Source: Candidatus Gerdarchaeota archaeon
Lineage (GTDB): Archaea > Asgardarchaeota > Heimdallarchaeia > JABLTI01
DNA length: 6,617 bases
Reading direction: 5' to 3'
NCBI GenBank assembly: GCA_016840905.1
Contig: JAEORM010000214.1
Coordinates: 1 to 6,617, forward strand
Made by a program: the position numbers and the translations under genes
In this document: positions 1 through 5,502 of the stretch, piece after piece
Position numbering within the stretch: the stretch's first letter is position 1
Layout: each line of letters opens with the position of its first letter
The notes under the pieces: model-generated
Told to the model about the DNA's origin: nothing
The model's database searches: none
Seen by the model: only the letters and a program-made list of their open reading frames with translations

Positions 1-201
1 AGGGAAGTTCCTCTTCTGCGGAAAGCTTACTGTATTGGAAACAAGCTTGATTTAGGTCAAACAATTGATGAAGAAGAGATCAATAGAGTTGCAGATAAAT
101 TCATGTTTCCTTTAATGAAAATTTCAGCAGTAGCTGGAACAAATGTAGAACAATTAATTAAAGAATTACAAGAAATTGCCAAAGAGGTTAAAGAAAATTA
201 A
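1..201 (+). CDS. Ras-superfamily small GTPase, C-terminal part (5' end outside window)
   Basis: The first 66 codons read open from base 1 to a TAA at 199-201. The fragment holds the last two guanine-recognition motifs of a Ras-like GTPase. G4 is NKLD at fragment residues 14-17, preceded by the hydrophobic strand residues YCIG. G5 is ISA at 41-43, followed by the usual G-x-N-V-E-x-L start of the last helix. That helix runs to the end (ELQEIAKEVKEN). The P-loop and switch regions lie upstream and cannot be checked. There is no C-terminal cysteine or CaaX box, so this protein is not prenylated at its C-terminus in the eukaryotic way. Small Ras-like GTPases are abundant in Asgard archaea, which is the main taxonomic hint here. 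The Ras, Rab, Arf or Rag-type subfamily cannot be decided from this third of the protein. Confidence 0.88.
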   Translation, partial: REVPLLRKAYCIGNKLDLGQTIDEEEINRVADKFMFPLMKISAVAGTNVEQLIKELQEIAKEVKEN

Positions 202-230
202 TAATTTTTAGCCTTATGTCGATTTAACAA

Positions 231-239
231 TGCTTTTTA
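231..239 (+). promoter_or_regulatory. possible TATA box for the permease gene
   Basis: CTTTTTAAC lies about 50 bases before the ATG at 285. An archaeal start of transcription about 25 bases downstream would fall near 260 and leave a short leader that contains the Shine-Dalgarno site at 274-278. The region is AT-rich, so the assignment is tentative. Confidence 0.3.
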
Positions 240-273
240 ACTTGGAAATTTACTGTATAGAGATTTCTATTTA

Positions 274-280
274 GAGGTAA
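274..280 (+). promoter_or_regulatory. Shine-Dalgarno site of the permease gene
   Basis: GAGGTAA, with GAGGT ending 6 bases before the ATG at 285, is a strong match to the archaeal anti-Shine-Dalgarno sequence and fixes this start. Confidence 0.7.
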
Positions 281-284
281 TCCA

Positions 285-1625
285 ATGTCAGTAAAAAATA
301 AAATTCCGCTTATAGGGGTTATAGGGATAGGGTTGACTGCTGTTATTGGATCTGGTATTTGGAAAGATTCTTTACTATGGTCCAATGAAGTTGGTATATT
401 GAGCTTAGTGACAATTTCAGTTGGTTGGTTACTCTTTATGTGTGCAGGACTATCCTACGCTGAATGTGTTAGTATGTTTCCAAAAGGTGGTGGTCCTTAT
501 AGCTATGTTGGTGGAGTTTTCGGTAAGAAAGCTGGTTCATCTGTTGGTATTCTTTATTTAATTGGCTATTTAATTATTGGTACTCTGCTATCATTTTTAG
601 CCGCGCTATTTACATTATCAGCAATTAACCTTAGTCTTTTATCTCCCCTAAATCTTACATTGTTAACACTAGGCTATCTTTTATTATTCACAATCTTAGC
701 AGGTTTAAGTAATCCTGCAGTCTTTGGATATGTTACCTTTGGATGGGTAGCAATCAAGATAGTTATGGTAATAGTTGTTTTTATTATCGCTGTTATCAAT
801 TGGAATTATTCAGCACCTGTAAATATTCAATTTCCTGATTATCAATCCGCTATTACAGCGGGATTATGGTCACTAATGGGTTTTGAAGTGATGCTTATCT
901 TCTCAGGTGATGTTGATGATGTTGAACGTAAAATGCCTCGTGGTATACTAATTGCACTCCCAATTATTTTAATCCTCTATCTCTTTGTTACTTTTGTTTC
1001 ATCTGGATTGATTTCTGTTGGTGAAATTCTACCTGAAGATACCGGTTCTGTTAGCATTATACTTCTATTAGCAAGTAAAGCAGGTATTCCTTCAAGTGTT
1101 ATCTTCGGTTTTGCTGCTTTTTCAGCTGCTGGAACAGGATATGCAATACTTACCATGTGTTTTAAACAAATGAAAGTTCTTGCAGATGATGATATTCTAC
1201 CTTCAGTATTTAAAAAGGAAAAACGAGGAATTAATCTATTTAGTGGACTTGTAATTCTTATATCAACATTCATTATTGGTAGCGTAATGGTCGGAACATC
1301 TGGAGTCTGGGATTATTCAATTGATGCGTTTGCTGCTGCTGGTCTCGGTTTAATATTAATCTCTGCCTTATTCCCTGCTGGTCTTATCGCTTTTTATCTT
1401 AGAATTAAAATGCCAGCTCTGAAACGTCCTTTTAAAACACCTTTATTTTTCATAGTCTTTCCTTTGGCAATAGTCCTAAGTCTTTATCTATTAGTACTGA
1501 ATTTCTGGAATATCGGATTACTTTGGCCTGGATTACTAATCTTCGGAATTATAAGTTTAGTAGTAATTCTAACTGTTTCCTTGATGCCAAAATCGAAAGG
1601 TCAAGAAATGCTAAGTGAAGTTTGA
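285..1625 (+). CDS. APC-superfamily amino acid permease
   Basis: This is an integral membrane transporter of 446 residues, a normal length for the amino acid-polyamine-organocation (APC) family. TM1 carries the unwound-helix motif GIGLTAVIGSGIW at residues 14-26, which in this fold binds the substrate amino and carboxyl groups. Residues 58-75 (SYAECVSMFPKGGGPYSY in part) match the conserved YAE-x4-FP-x-GG-x-Y loop after TM2. TM6 has GLWSLMGFE (193-201), followed by the acidic DVDDVERKMPRGI segment (209-221) that matches the usual E-x5-P-R-x-I junction into TM7. RPFKTP (381-386) is the family's late cytoplasmic motif. Hydrophobic segments are visible near 8-26, 38-58, 84-110, 121-140, 150-172, 187-207, 220-241, 253-290 (two), 318-337, 347-371, 387-407 and 411-433. 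It probably imports or exchanges amino acids by proton or substrate coupling; the substrate cannot be read from sequence. The start is set by GAGGT 6 bases upstream. It appears to be transcribed alone, with a terminator at its stop codon. Confidence 0.93.
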   Translation: MSVKNKIPLIGVIGIGLTAVIGSGIWKDSLLWSNEVGILSLVTISVGWLLFMCAGLSYAECVSMFPKGGGPYSYVGGVFGKKAGSSVGILYLIGYLIIGTLLSFLAALFTLSAINLSLLSPLNLTLLTLGYLLLFTILAGLSNPAVFGYVTFGWVAIKIVMVIVVFIIAVINWNYSAPVNIQFPDYQSAITAGLWSLMGFEVMLIFSGDVDDVERKMPRGILIALPIILILYLFVTFVSSGLISVGEILPEDTGSVSIILLLASKAGIPSSVIFGFAAFSAAGTGYAILTMCFKQMKVLADDDILPSVFKKEKRGINLFSGLVILISTFIIGSVMVGTSGVWDYSIDAFAAAGLGLILISALFPAGLIAFYLRIKMPALKRPFKTPLFFIVFPLAIVLSLYLLVLNFWNIGLLWPGLLIFGIISLVVILTVSLMPKSKGQEMLSEV

Positions 1626-1653
1626 AAAAAACTTCATTACTCTTTTTTTATTT
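1616..1653 (+). terminator. stem-loop plus T7 terminator overlapping the permease stop codon
   Basis: TGAAGTTT (1616-1623) pairs perfectly with AAACTTCA (1629-1636) around a GAAAA loop. The TGA stop at 1623-1625 lies in the left arm and loop. Six bases later comes T7 (1643-1649), then ATTT. U-tracts alone terminate transcription in archaea; here a hairpin is also present. Confidence 0.6.
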
Positions 1654-1661
1654 GTGAAAAA

Positions 1662-1671
1662 ACATTATAAG
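1662..1671 (+). promoter_or_regulatory. possible TATA box for the 220-residue protein
   Basis: ACATTATAAG is centred about 43 bases before the TTG at 1709. Transcription starting about 25 bases downstream would give a leader of roughly 18 bases that includes the GGTG site at 1697-1700. It sits just after the permease terminator, which supports a separate transcript. Confidence 0.38.
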
Positions 1672-1696
1672 TGAGGAAATACTTCTTTTCTCTAGT

Positions 1697-1700
1697 GGTG
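1697..1700 (+). promoter_or_regulatory. Shine-Dalgarno site supporting a TTG start
   Basis: GGTG, inside GTGGTG at 1695-1700, ends 8 bases before the TTG at 1709. The gene at 2496 has the same GTGGTG at the same 8-base spacing, which supports the unusual TTG start. No ATG occurs in frame between the upstream TGA (1655-1657) and this TTG. Confidence 0.5.
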
Positions 1701-1708
1701 CAAAATTA

Positions 1709-2371
1709 TTGGCTGAGTTAAACATTAAATGTGTTTGTGGTGAAACCTTCATTTATTCAATTAATCTAACTCCTTTTCTTTATGAATTTGAAACTTCAGG
1801 TCTTATTCCATTGATTATTCCTCATAAAGATCATTTTGTTACAGCTTATATTGACCAGAGCTTCAAAATCCGTAGTGTAGAACGGGTTATAATGATTGAT
1901 AAAAATCAGAAATCAACTGTAGTATCTGTAGAAACTATGTCAGAGGAAGAGATTGATCAAATCCTAGGTGACCTTAAGAAAGAATATAATCCTGCCAAAG
2001 ATTACTTCAAATTTGCCTCAGCATTGTTATACAAGATACAAGAACCAGAAATTCTTTTTATTATTGGTAAGCAAATTGGTTATGAAATGTGGCAAGATAT
2101 GCGTAAAGCAATCATACGACTCGGAGCGATGTACCAACCAGATTTAGATTTAATCCTAAAAACTGAATTAAAACCCGTTTTGGATAAAACGGGAAAAACG
2201 AAATTAGATAAAAATATACTTGAAATTGATCAATGTATTGTTCCACAGTTTGTTGTTGGTCTTGCACAAGGAATTCTTCAAGCAATAGGTAAATATGCAG
2301 AGGAAAAAATGGATATTGAAATAGAATATAAAATTGAACAGCAAAAAGTTGAACTTAAACTTAAAAAATAA
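1709..2371 (+). CDS. Uncharacterised protein with CxC/HxxH N-terminal module and possible V4R/TRAPP-like C-terminus
   Basis: The protein has 220 residues, starts at TTG, and is probably cytoplasmic (no signal peptide or membrane span). Residues 5-62 form a compact module: a KCVCG hook (Cys8, Cys10), then PHKDHFVTAYID (38-49) with His39 and His42. The paired Cys and His could bind one zinc ion; this is inference from spacing only. From about residue 95 the chain is helical. FIIGKQIGYEMW (116-127) and the end, with VVGLAQGILQAIG (about 182-194) followed by alternating strand residues to the C-terminus, resemble the order seen in V4R/Bet3-type domains: a Gly-rich helix, a G-x3-G-x-L helix and a final beta hairpin. 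The usual V4R cysteines are absent and the middle is short, so this assignment is weak. It could equally be an Asgard-specific family. No terminator hairpin or long T-run follows the stop. Confidence 0.85.
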   Translation: MAELNIKCVCGETFIYSINLTPFLYEFETSGLIPLIIPHKDHFVTAYIDQSFKIRSVERVIMIDKNQKSTVVSVETMSEEEIDQILGDLKKEYNPAKDYFKFASALLYKIQEPEILFIIGKQIGYEMWQDMRKAIIRLGAMYQPDLDLILKTELKPVLDKTGKTKLDKNILEIDQCIVPQFVVGLAQGILQAIGKYAEEKMDIEIEYKIEQQKVELKLKK

Positions 2372-2402
2372 TCTTAAAAATCCATTTTGCAAGTTCCACT
2401 GG

Positions 2403-2413
2403 TATATATATAC
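2403..2413 (+). promoter_or_regulatory. TATA-like box upstream of the BtrH/DinB fusion gene
   Basis: TATATATATAC lies about 88 bases before the ATG at 2496, in the 124-base gap after the preceding stop codon. Transcription from near 2435 would give a leader of about 60 bases. Other AT-rich candidates (TTTAAAATA near 2433 and TAATATAATAG near 2460) compete, so the exact start is open. Confidence 0.35.
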
Positions 2414-2483
2414 TTAATCAGCGATAATTATTTTTAAAATAAAGTCTAATGTAATTCATTAATATAATAGCTTAATTGATTGT

Positions 2484-2487
2484 GGTG
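2484..2487 (+). promoter_or_regulatory. Shine-Dalgarno site of the BtrH/DinB fusion gene
   Basis: GGTG, in GTGGTG, ends 8 bases before the ATG at 2496. It has the same sequence and spacing as the site of the gene at 1709. Confidence 0.5.
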
Positions 2488-2495
2488 TTAATAAA

Positions 2496-4037
2496 ATGGT
2501 TGAAGTAATTCATAAGAAATTTCTAGATCTTCTTGATGAACAGAAAGATATCCAATCATTCAGTTGGGCAAATGTTCATTATTTATTGTTACGTCATGCT
2601 GGAATTGAAAATATTGATTTCAACGATGTTGTGATGGCATCAGGTGAAGGATTCGCTTTTGCTTATTCTCCTTATACCTATATGCCATTGTATCTTGGAT
2701 TAATTGGTAGTGGTTCAAGATTACGAAATCTATTTGGTTATTCAATTATTCGTTTACAAGGTCCAACACTTGGTGGGAATCTTGAACAAGCATGGGAATT
2801 TATCAAGATGTATCTTGATAAAGGGATGGGTATTCATGTTGAAGGACTCGAATCTTTTTTGATTTATGGCTATACAGATTCTGTCATGATAGAAGAACGT
2901 AAACTTCATTGTCTTGCTAAATGGGGCCCAGGATTAGATGGTGAAGTTACTTGGGAGCAATTCAGTACTTTTCCAATCTTTAGTTTGTCATCTATCGCTA
3001 AAACCAATCGATCAATTTCTCGAGAAAAAAGCACTCAACTAATCATTAAGGACATGCATACCTACCAAACAAAACATCCTGGTATGGGCAGAAAATTCAC
3101 TGTACATGATGAAATTAAACTCGAAGATATGAAAGGGAAGGAATTGAAATTAACTAAAGAAAATTATGGTCTACTAGCTTATGAGAATTTTAGTAAAGAT
3201 GTTGATGATGATAAAATGCTTCAAGGAATGCTACAAGCATATCTAACTTGTCATGCAATTAACTTCCAACTCTGGGGACGGCAGTCTCAAAGTAAATGGT
3301 TCGCTAAAAGAGCTGAGGAGTATAAAGGAAAAATTGCTAGATTATTCAAGGAAATAGCTGATGCTTACCATGATGAAGTAAAAGAGCTAAAGGAATTTGT
3401 TGAAACTAATGAAAAGAACAAAGAAGATGGGAAGCTGTATTCACGAATACGTAAATCACAAGATGATTTAAAGAAAGCTTACAAGCATGAACAAAGAGCA
3501 GTAGAAGCAATTACTAAATTAGTTAAAGAATTACAAAAACCAGAAAGCTTAGAGGATTCAATAAAGGAAGCTTTATTCATGGCAATTGCTGGAGGAGATG
3601 CGCATGTTGATCCATTAACAGTCATTGCTGACCTTAAAGAAGATAAACTACCTGAAAAAGTAGCTGATGATGTGATGACACTTGGGAAACAACTAACTCA
3701 TCTGCATTTTTGGCAATTACTAATAGTTCAAAATATAAAAGAAGGAAAACCAAGTTGGGATAACATTGATTCTACAATTAATCCTCCAAACTATTTGGAG
3801 AAATATAATGACTGGGATGGTTTCAAAAAAGCAATTATGGATTCAATTATCGAAATCCAACAAATGGTCTTGGATGCTAATAACTTAACTCAAAGGTTTC
3901 CTGAATTAAATGATGCAAGTGTAGCCCATCTTATAGGCGTTTATTGCTCACATATGAGTTACCATCTTGCTCAGGTAGTAATAATCAGAAAGTTTTTTGG
4001 TTTATGGCCACCACTAGGATATTATACGCCTTATTAA
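2496..4037 (+). CDS. Inactive BtrH/C39-like papain-fold domain fused to a DinB-family metal-binding domain
   Basis: This is a cytoplasmic protein of 513 residues in three parts. Residues about 20-160 resemble the BtrH N-terminal (C39-peptidase-like) domain: SWANVHYLLLRHAGI (23-37), then ASGEGFAFAYSP (48-59), SRLRNLFG (74-81), and FLIYGYTDS (121-129) in place of the usual H-x-V-x-x-GY-D strand. The family's catalytic Cys follows a His in an HC-A/S motif; here that site reads SWAN, and no cysteine occurs before C139. The His position appears to be Glu or Ser (119-120). Residues about 160-350 are helical and highly charged, like the BtrH C-terminal half. Residues 351-513 are a full DinB-type four-helix domain: GGDAHVD (366-372), H402 in LTHLHFWQ, and H486/H490 in SHMSYHLAQ, followed by VIIRKFFGLWPP. 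H402, H486 and H490 fit the three-His metal site of DinB/YfiT/BstA proteins, some of which are thiol transferases. The fusion suggests that one domain presents substrate to the other, or a sensor role; the reaction is unknown. Confidence 0.87.
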   Translation: MVEVIHKKFLDLLDEQKDIQSFSWANVHYLLLRHAGIENIDFNDVVMASGEGFAFAYSPYTYMPLYLGLIGSGSRLRNLFGYSIIRLQGPTLGGNLEQAWEFIKMYLDKGMGIHVEGLESFLIYGYTDSVMIEERKLHCLAKWGPGLDGEVTWEQFSTFPIFSLSSIAKTNRSISREKSTQLIIKDMHTYQTKHPGMGRKFTVHDEIKLEDMKGKELKLTKENYGLLAYENFSKDVDDDKMLQGMLQAYLTCHAINFQLWGRQSQSKWFAKRAEEYKGKIARLFKEIADAYHDEVKELKEFVETNEKNKEDGKLYSRIRKSQDDLKKAYKHEQRAVEAITKLVKELQKPESLEDSIKEALFMAIAGGDAHVDPLTVIADLKEDKLPEKVADDVMTLGKQLTHLHFWQLLIVQNIKEGKPSWDNIDSTINPPNYLEKYNDWDGFKKAIMDSIIEIQQMVLDANNLTQRFPELNDASVAHLIGVYCSHMSYHLAQVVIIRKFFGLWPPLGYYTPY

Positions 4038-4052
4038 TATCCTCTTTTTTTT
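4016..4052 (+). terminator. stem-loop plus T8 terminator at the end of the fusion gene
   Basis: AGGATATTA (4016-4024) pairs with TAATATCCT (4035-4043) across a 10-base loop. The TAA stop (4035-4037) is in the right arm. One base later comes T8 (4045-4052), followed by further T-rich sequence to about 4066. The T-run serves only the plus strand. The last base of the converging minus-strand gene is the last T of this run. Confidence 0.6.
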
Positions 4053-4321
4053 CATTTTTCTTTTTTAACTCTTATACCAACATTATCTATGTCTATTGTA
4101 GGTGGTGTTTGATCAGGTGAATAATTCCAATCAACCCAATCATCTCCTTTCTTAAGTATACCATAAACAATTCGTGTAGAGCCATCTAAAAACACTGCAT
4201 TCCCTACGTACACCTTAGTTGACCATTTTCCTTCACTATCTATTTGATATCCCAATAATTTTTGATATTCAAAACGTGTGACTATTTTATCTTCTGAATG
4301 ACCCATTTCTTTTTGCATCAC
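4052..4321 (-). CDS. Small orphan protein, beta-rich, function unknown
   Basis: I do not recognise this protein. Read from the GTG at 4321 it has 89 residues; an in-frame TAA lies directly before that codon. ATG codons follow at 4318 and at 4306 (codon 6). It has no cysteine, signal peptide or membrane segment. From about residue 30 it alternates like beta strands (STKVYVGNAVFL, STRIVYGILKKG, PTIDIDNVGIRVKK) and contains the aromatic-acidic turn DDWVDWNYSPD, so a small beta-barrel or sheet domain is likely. It converges on the BtrH/DinB gene and is separated by its own promoter and by an upstream terminator from the membrane gene at 4398. A TATA-like box at 4329-4336 would place the transcript start near 4306, suggesting leaderless translation from codon 6 and an 84-residue product. 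It is counted as a gene because its length, codon pattern and promoter agree. Confidence 0.62.
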   Translation of the reverse strand: MMQKEMGHSEDKIVTRFEYQKLLGYQIDSEGKWSTKVYVGNAVFLDGSTRIVYGILKKGDDWVDWNYSPDQTPPTIDIDNVGIRVKKEK

Positions 4322-4328
4322 TTAGCTA

Positions 4329-4336
4329 CTATATAA
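4329..4336 (-). promoter_or_regulatory. TATA box of the small orphan gene
   Basis: On the minus strand this reads TTATATAG, preceded by AAA. Its centre is about 26 bases upstream of the ATG at 4306, the normal distance from TATA box to transcript start in archaea, and only about 11 bases from the GTG at 4321. It therefore favours a leaderless start at 4306. Confidence 0.42.
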
Positions 4337-4371
4337 TTTATTTTGATTTCAAATTATTTATTGAAAGAAAG

Positions 4372-4402
4372 AAAAAAAGTGAAGTAACTTTGTTAAGTTA
4401 CT
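4372..4402 (-). terminator. stem-loop plus T7 terminator of the zinc-ribbon membrane protein gene
   Basis: On the minus strand AGTAACTT (4402-4395) pairs perfectly with AAGTTACT (4390-4383) around an AACA loop. The TAA stop (4400-4398) is in the left arm. After the four bases TCAC comes T7 (4378-4372), then C-T-rich sequence. Confidence 0.62.
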
Positions 4403-5102
4403 CTTCTTCTGTTATCGGTGCTCCACAATAAGGACATTTTGGTTGATATTCGGGTGGTAATTTTACATTACAGAAAGGACATTTATCTTTTTTACGACCA
4501 TATCTTGGAAGTCCATACCCTTTTTCTATTGCTTCAGCTACCCTAGTTTGATGTTGTCTGATAGCCTTTCGACCTATGAAAATAGCAAATCCTATTGTTA
4601 AAATCATTATTCCACCACATACACCTAAAAAGATCCATAACCAACGCATAGAGCTCAAGATGCTAGGAGTGAATTCCTCAACGACTGCATAATTTGATGT
4701 ACCATTTTCCCATACTAGGATTTCCACAAAACCAAAATCGCCACCATTCATCCAGACTTTTAAATAATAGTCTCCATCATAACTTGGGGCAATAAGTAAT
4801 TCTTCATCACCAGGACCTGGATTGTCAGCTGTAAACAGAACGTCAGCTTCTTTAAATTTATCAGTTGAATAAATTTTAAAACCAATGTCATCTTCATTAG
4901 GGAAATAAGATGAGCCAACACTAACCCAATATGAAGTATTGCTGAATAAATCTCTTATTACATATGTTTCTCCATCAGAACTTGATCCAACGAAATCGGT
5001 TATAGCTAAACCAAAATCTGATACCGAATTGATAAATATCAAAGAACAAATCATTGTAAATCCAATTAAGGAAATATTTTTTCTAAGATGCTTTTTGGAC
5101 AA
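4398..5102 (-). CDS. Single-pass membrane protein: beta-rich ectodomain, TM helix, cytoplasmic zinc ribbon
   Basis: The protein has 234 residues. Residues 1-9 are basic and 10-27 hydrophobic (a signal peptide or signal anchor). Residues about 35-132 form an extracellular beta-rich domain; its closing strands (APSYDGDYYLKVWMN, 105-119, then FGFVEILVW, 123-131) resemble pre-peptidase C-terminal (PPC) jelly-roll domains. N55-TS and N133-GT are possible glycosylation sequons. Residues 153-176 are a clear membrane helix followed by basic residues (GRKAIRQHQTR), which puts the C-terminus in the cytoplasm. There CPFC (208-211) and CPYC (223-226) form a four-cysteine zinc ribbon, typical of Zn(2+) binding. 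The design suggests linking an outside signal or ligand to a cytoplasmic partner; no enzyme domain is visible. The start is a TTG at 5102, the first possible start after an in-frame TAG; GGAGAG lies 14 bases upstream, a long spacing. The gene is transcribed alone, with a TATA box at 5153-5163 and its own terminator. Confidence 0.85.
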   Translation of the reverse strand: MSKKHLRKNISLIGFTMICSLIFINSVSDFGLAITDFVGSSSDGETYVIRDLFSNTSYWVSVGSSYFPNEDDIGFKIYSTDKFKEADVLFTADNPGPGDEELLIAPSYDGDYYLKVWMNGGDFGFVEILVWENGTSNYAVVEEFTPSILSSMRWLWIFLGVCGGIMILTIGFAIFIGRKAIRQHQTRVAEAIEKGYGLPRYGRKKDKCPFCNVKLPPEYQPKCPYCGAPITEEE

Positions 5103-5116
5103 GCTAATTCTTTGAA

Positions 5117-5122
5117 CTCTCC
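5117..5122 (-). promoter_or_regulatory. possible Shine-Dalgarno site with long spacing
   Basis: On the minus strand this reads GGAGAG, 14 bases before the TTG at 5102. The sequence fits but the spacing is long. No ATG or GTG lies between the upstream in-frame TAG and this TTG. Confidence 0.35.
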
Positions 5123-5152
5123 AATATATTTTCTATAATTGAACTTATTGCC

Positions 5153-5163
5153 TATATATATAA
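5153..5163 (-). promoter_or_regulatory. TATA box of the zinc-ribbon membrane protein gene
   Basis: TATATATATAA on the plus strand reads TTATATATATA on the minus strand, preceded by AAGA. A transcript start about 25 bases downstream would fall near 5131 and give a leader of about 28 bases containing the GGAGAG site. Confidence 0.5.
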
Positions 5164-5304
5164 TCTTTACTAAATTGATTAAGTGAATAAAATTAGTAAA
5201 AATATTGTCATTATTCTCAATTGATTGTTGATGAAATTTCTTTGGCTTATTTTAAGCTGCTTTATTACCATCCTATATAATCTTAAATTTTGTATTTCTT
5301 TCTG

Positions 5305-5431
5305 TTATGAGGTTAGAAGTTCTTGAAGAATTGCTGAAAAATAATGTGTTGGGATATTAAACAAAATATCTTCATCAATAAATTGGTAATCATTTGTCTA
5401 TGATATCTATTTTTGGAAATAAATTTATTAG
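5305..5431 (-). pseudogene. possible frameshifted gene relic
   Basis: Two short minus-strand frames join with one shift near 5390-5395. The upstream piece reads LINLFPKIDIIDK (5431-5393). The downstream piece (from 5397 to a TAA at 5305-5307) ends with IDEDILFNIPTHYFSAILQE and a few more residues. Joined, they read like the end of a real protein with an acidic, amphipathic composition. No start codon or ribosome site is present. An AT-rich gap of this size can produce such frames by chance, so this is a weak call. Confidence 0.2.
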
Positions 5432-5441
5432 TTAAAAATAG
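5407..5441. repeat. nested inverted repeat upstream of the surface-protein gene
   Basis: CTATTTTT (5407-5414) and AAAAATAG (5434-5441) are exact inverted copies. Between them lies the perfect 12-base palindrome AATAAATTTATT (5418-5429). It could be an operator or mRNA hairpin 60 bases before the ATG at 5503, but the arms are almost all A and T. Confidence 0.25.
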
Positions 5442-5485
5442 GTTTCATATGTTTGTTAAATTTCGTTTAAAATGGCTTTTTAATT

Positions 5486-5493
5486 GAGGTAAT
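5486..5493 (+). promoter_or_regulatory. Shine-Dalgarno site of the surface-protein gene
   Basis: GAGGTAAT is identical over 8 bases to the site before the permease gene (274-281), but GAGGT here ends 12 bases before the ATG at 5503, twice the permease spacing. TATA-like sequence upstream is ambiguous (5433-5441 fits best with this leader). Confidence 0.55.
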
Positions 5494-5502
5494 ATATAAA
5501 AA

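Larger units (their letters stand above)
5103..5502. other. 400-base divergent intergenic region
   Basis: It separates the minus-strand zinc-ribbon protein from the plus-strand surface protein. It contains the minus-strand TATA box and Shine-Dalgarno site at its left end and the plus-strand Shine-Dalgarno site at its right end. In the middle are a possible gene relic on the minus strand (5305-5431) and a nested palindrome (5407-5441). Two very short plus-strand ORFs (5231-5326 and 5307-5360) lack ribosome binding sites. No RNA gene was recognised. Confidence 0.6.

Noticed and set aside
257..270. Small hairpin ATAGA-GATT-TCTAT before the permease Shine-Dalgarno site
   Set aside because: A 5-base AT-rich stem is expected by chance and does not cover the ribosome site.
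977..1273. Open frame of 98 codons on the minus strand inside the permease gene
   Set aside because: It lies wholly antisense to a well-supported APC permease, has no promoter or ribosome site, and its text shows no recognisable domain.
2204..2392. Open frame of 62 codons on the minus strand over the end of the 220-residue gene
   Set aside because: Phe/Asn/Ile-rich text is what an antisense read of AT-rich coding sequence gives; no independent support.
5231..5326. Plus-strand 31-codon ORF starting MKFLWLILSC, resembling a signal peptide
   Set aside because: No Shine-Dalgarno site, and hydrophobic text is expected by chance from T-rich DNA; it overlaps another candidate relic.
5307..5360. 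Plus-strand 17-codon ORF MRLEVLEELLKNNVLGY
   Set aside because: Too short, no ribosome binding site, and antisense to the minus-strand candidate; only the helical look of the peptide favours it.
5353..5370. Inverted repeat GATATT-N6-AATATC
   Set aside because: Six mostly A/T pairs in an AT-rich gap, no T-run and no link to a gene end.
217..5485. Similar text upstream of two genes (TTTAACAATGCTTTTTAAC at 221-239 and TTTAAAATGGCTTTTTAAT near 5466-5484)
   Set aside because: The distance to the start codon differs (about 50 versus 20 bases) and the match is AT-dominated, so a shared regulatory element is not supported.
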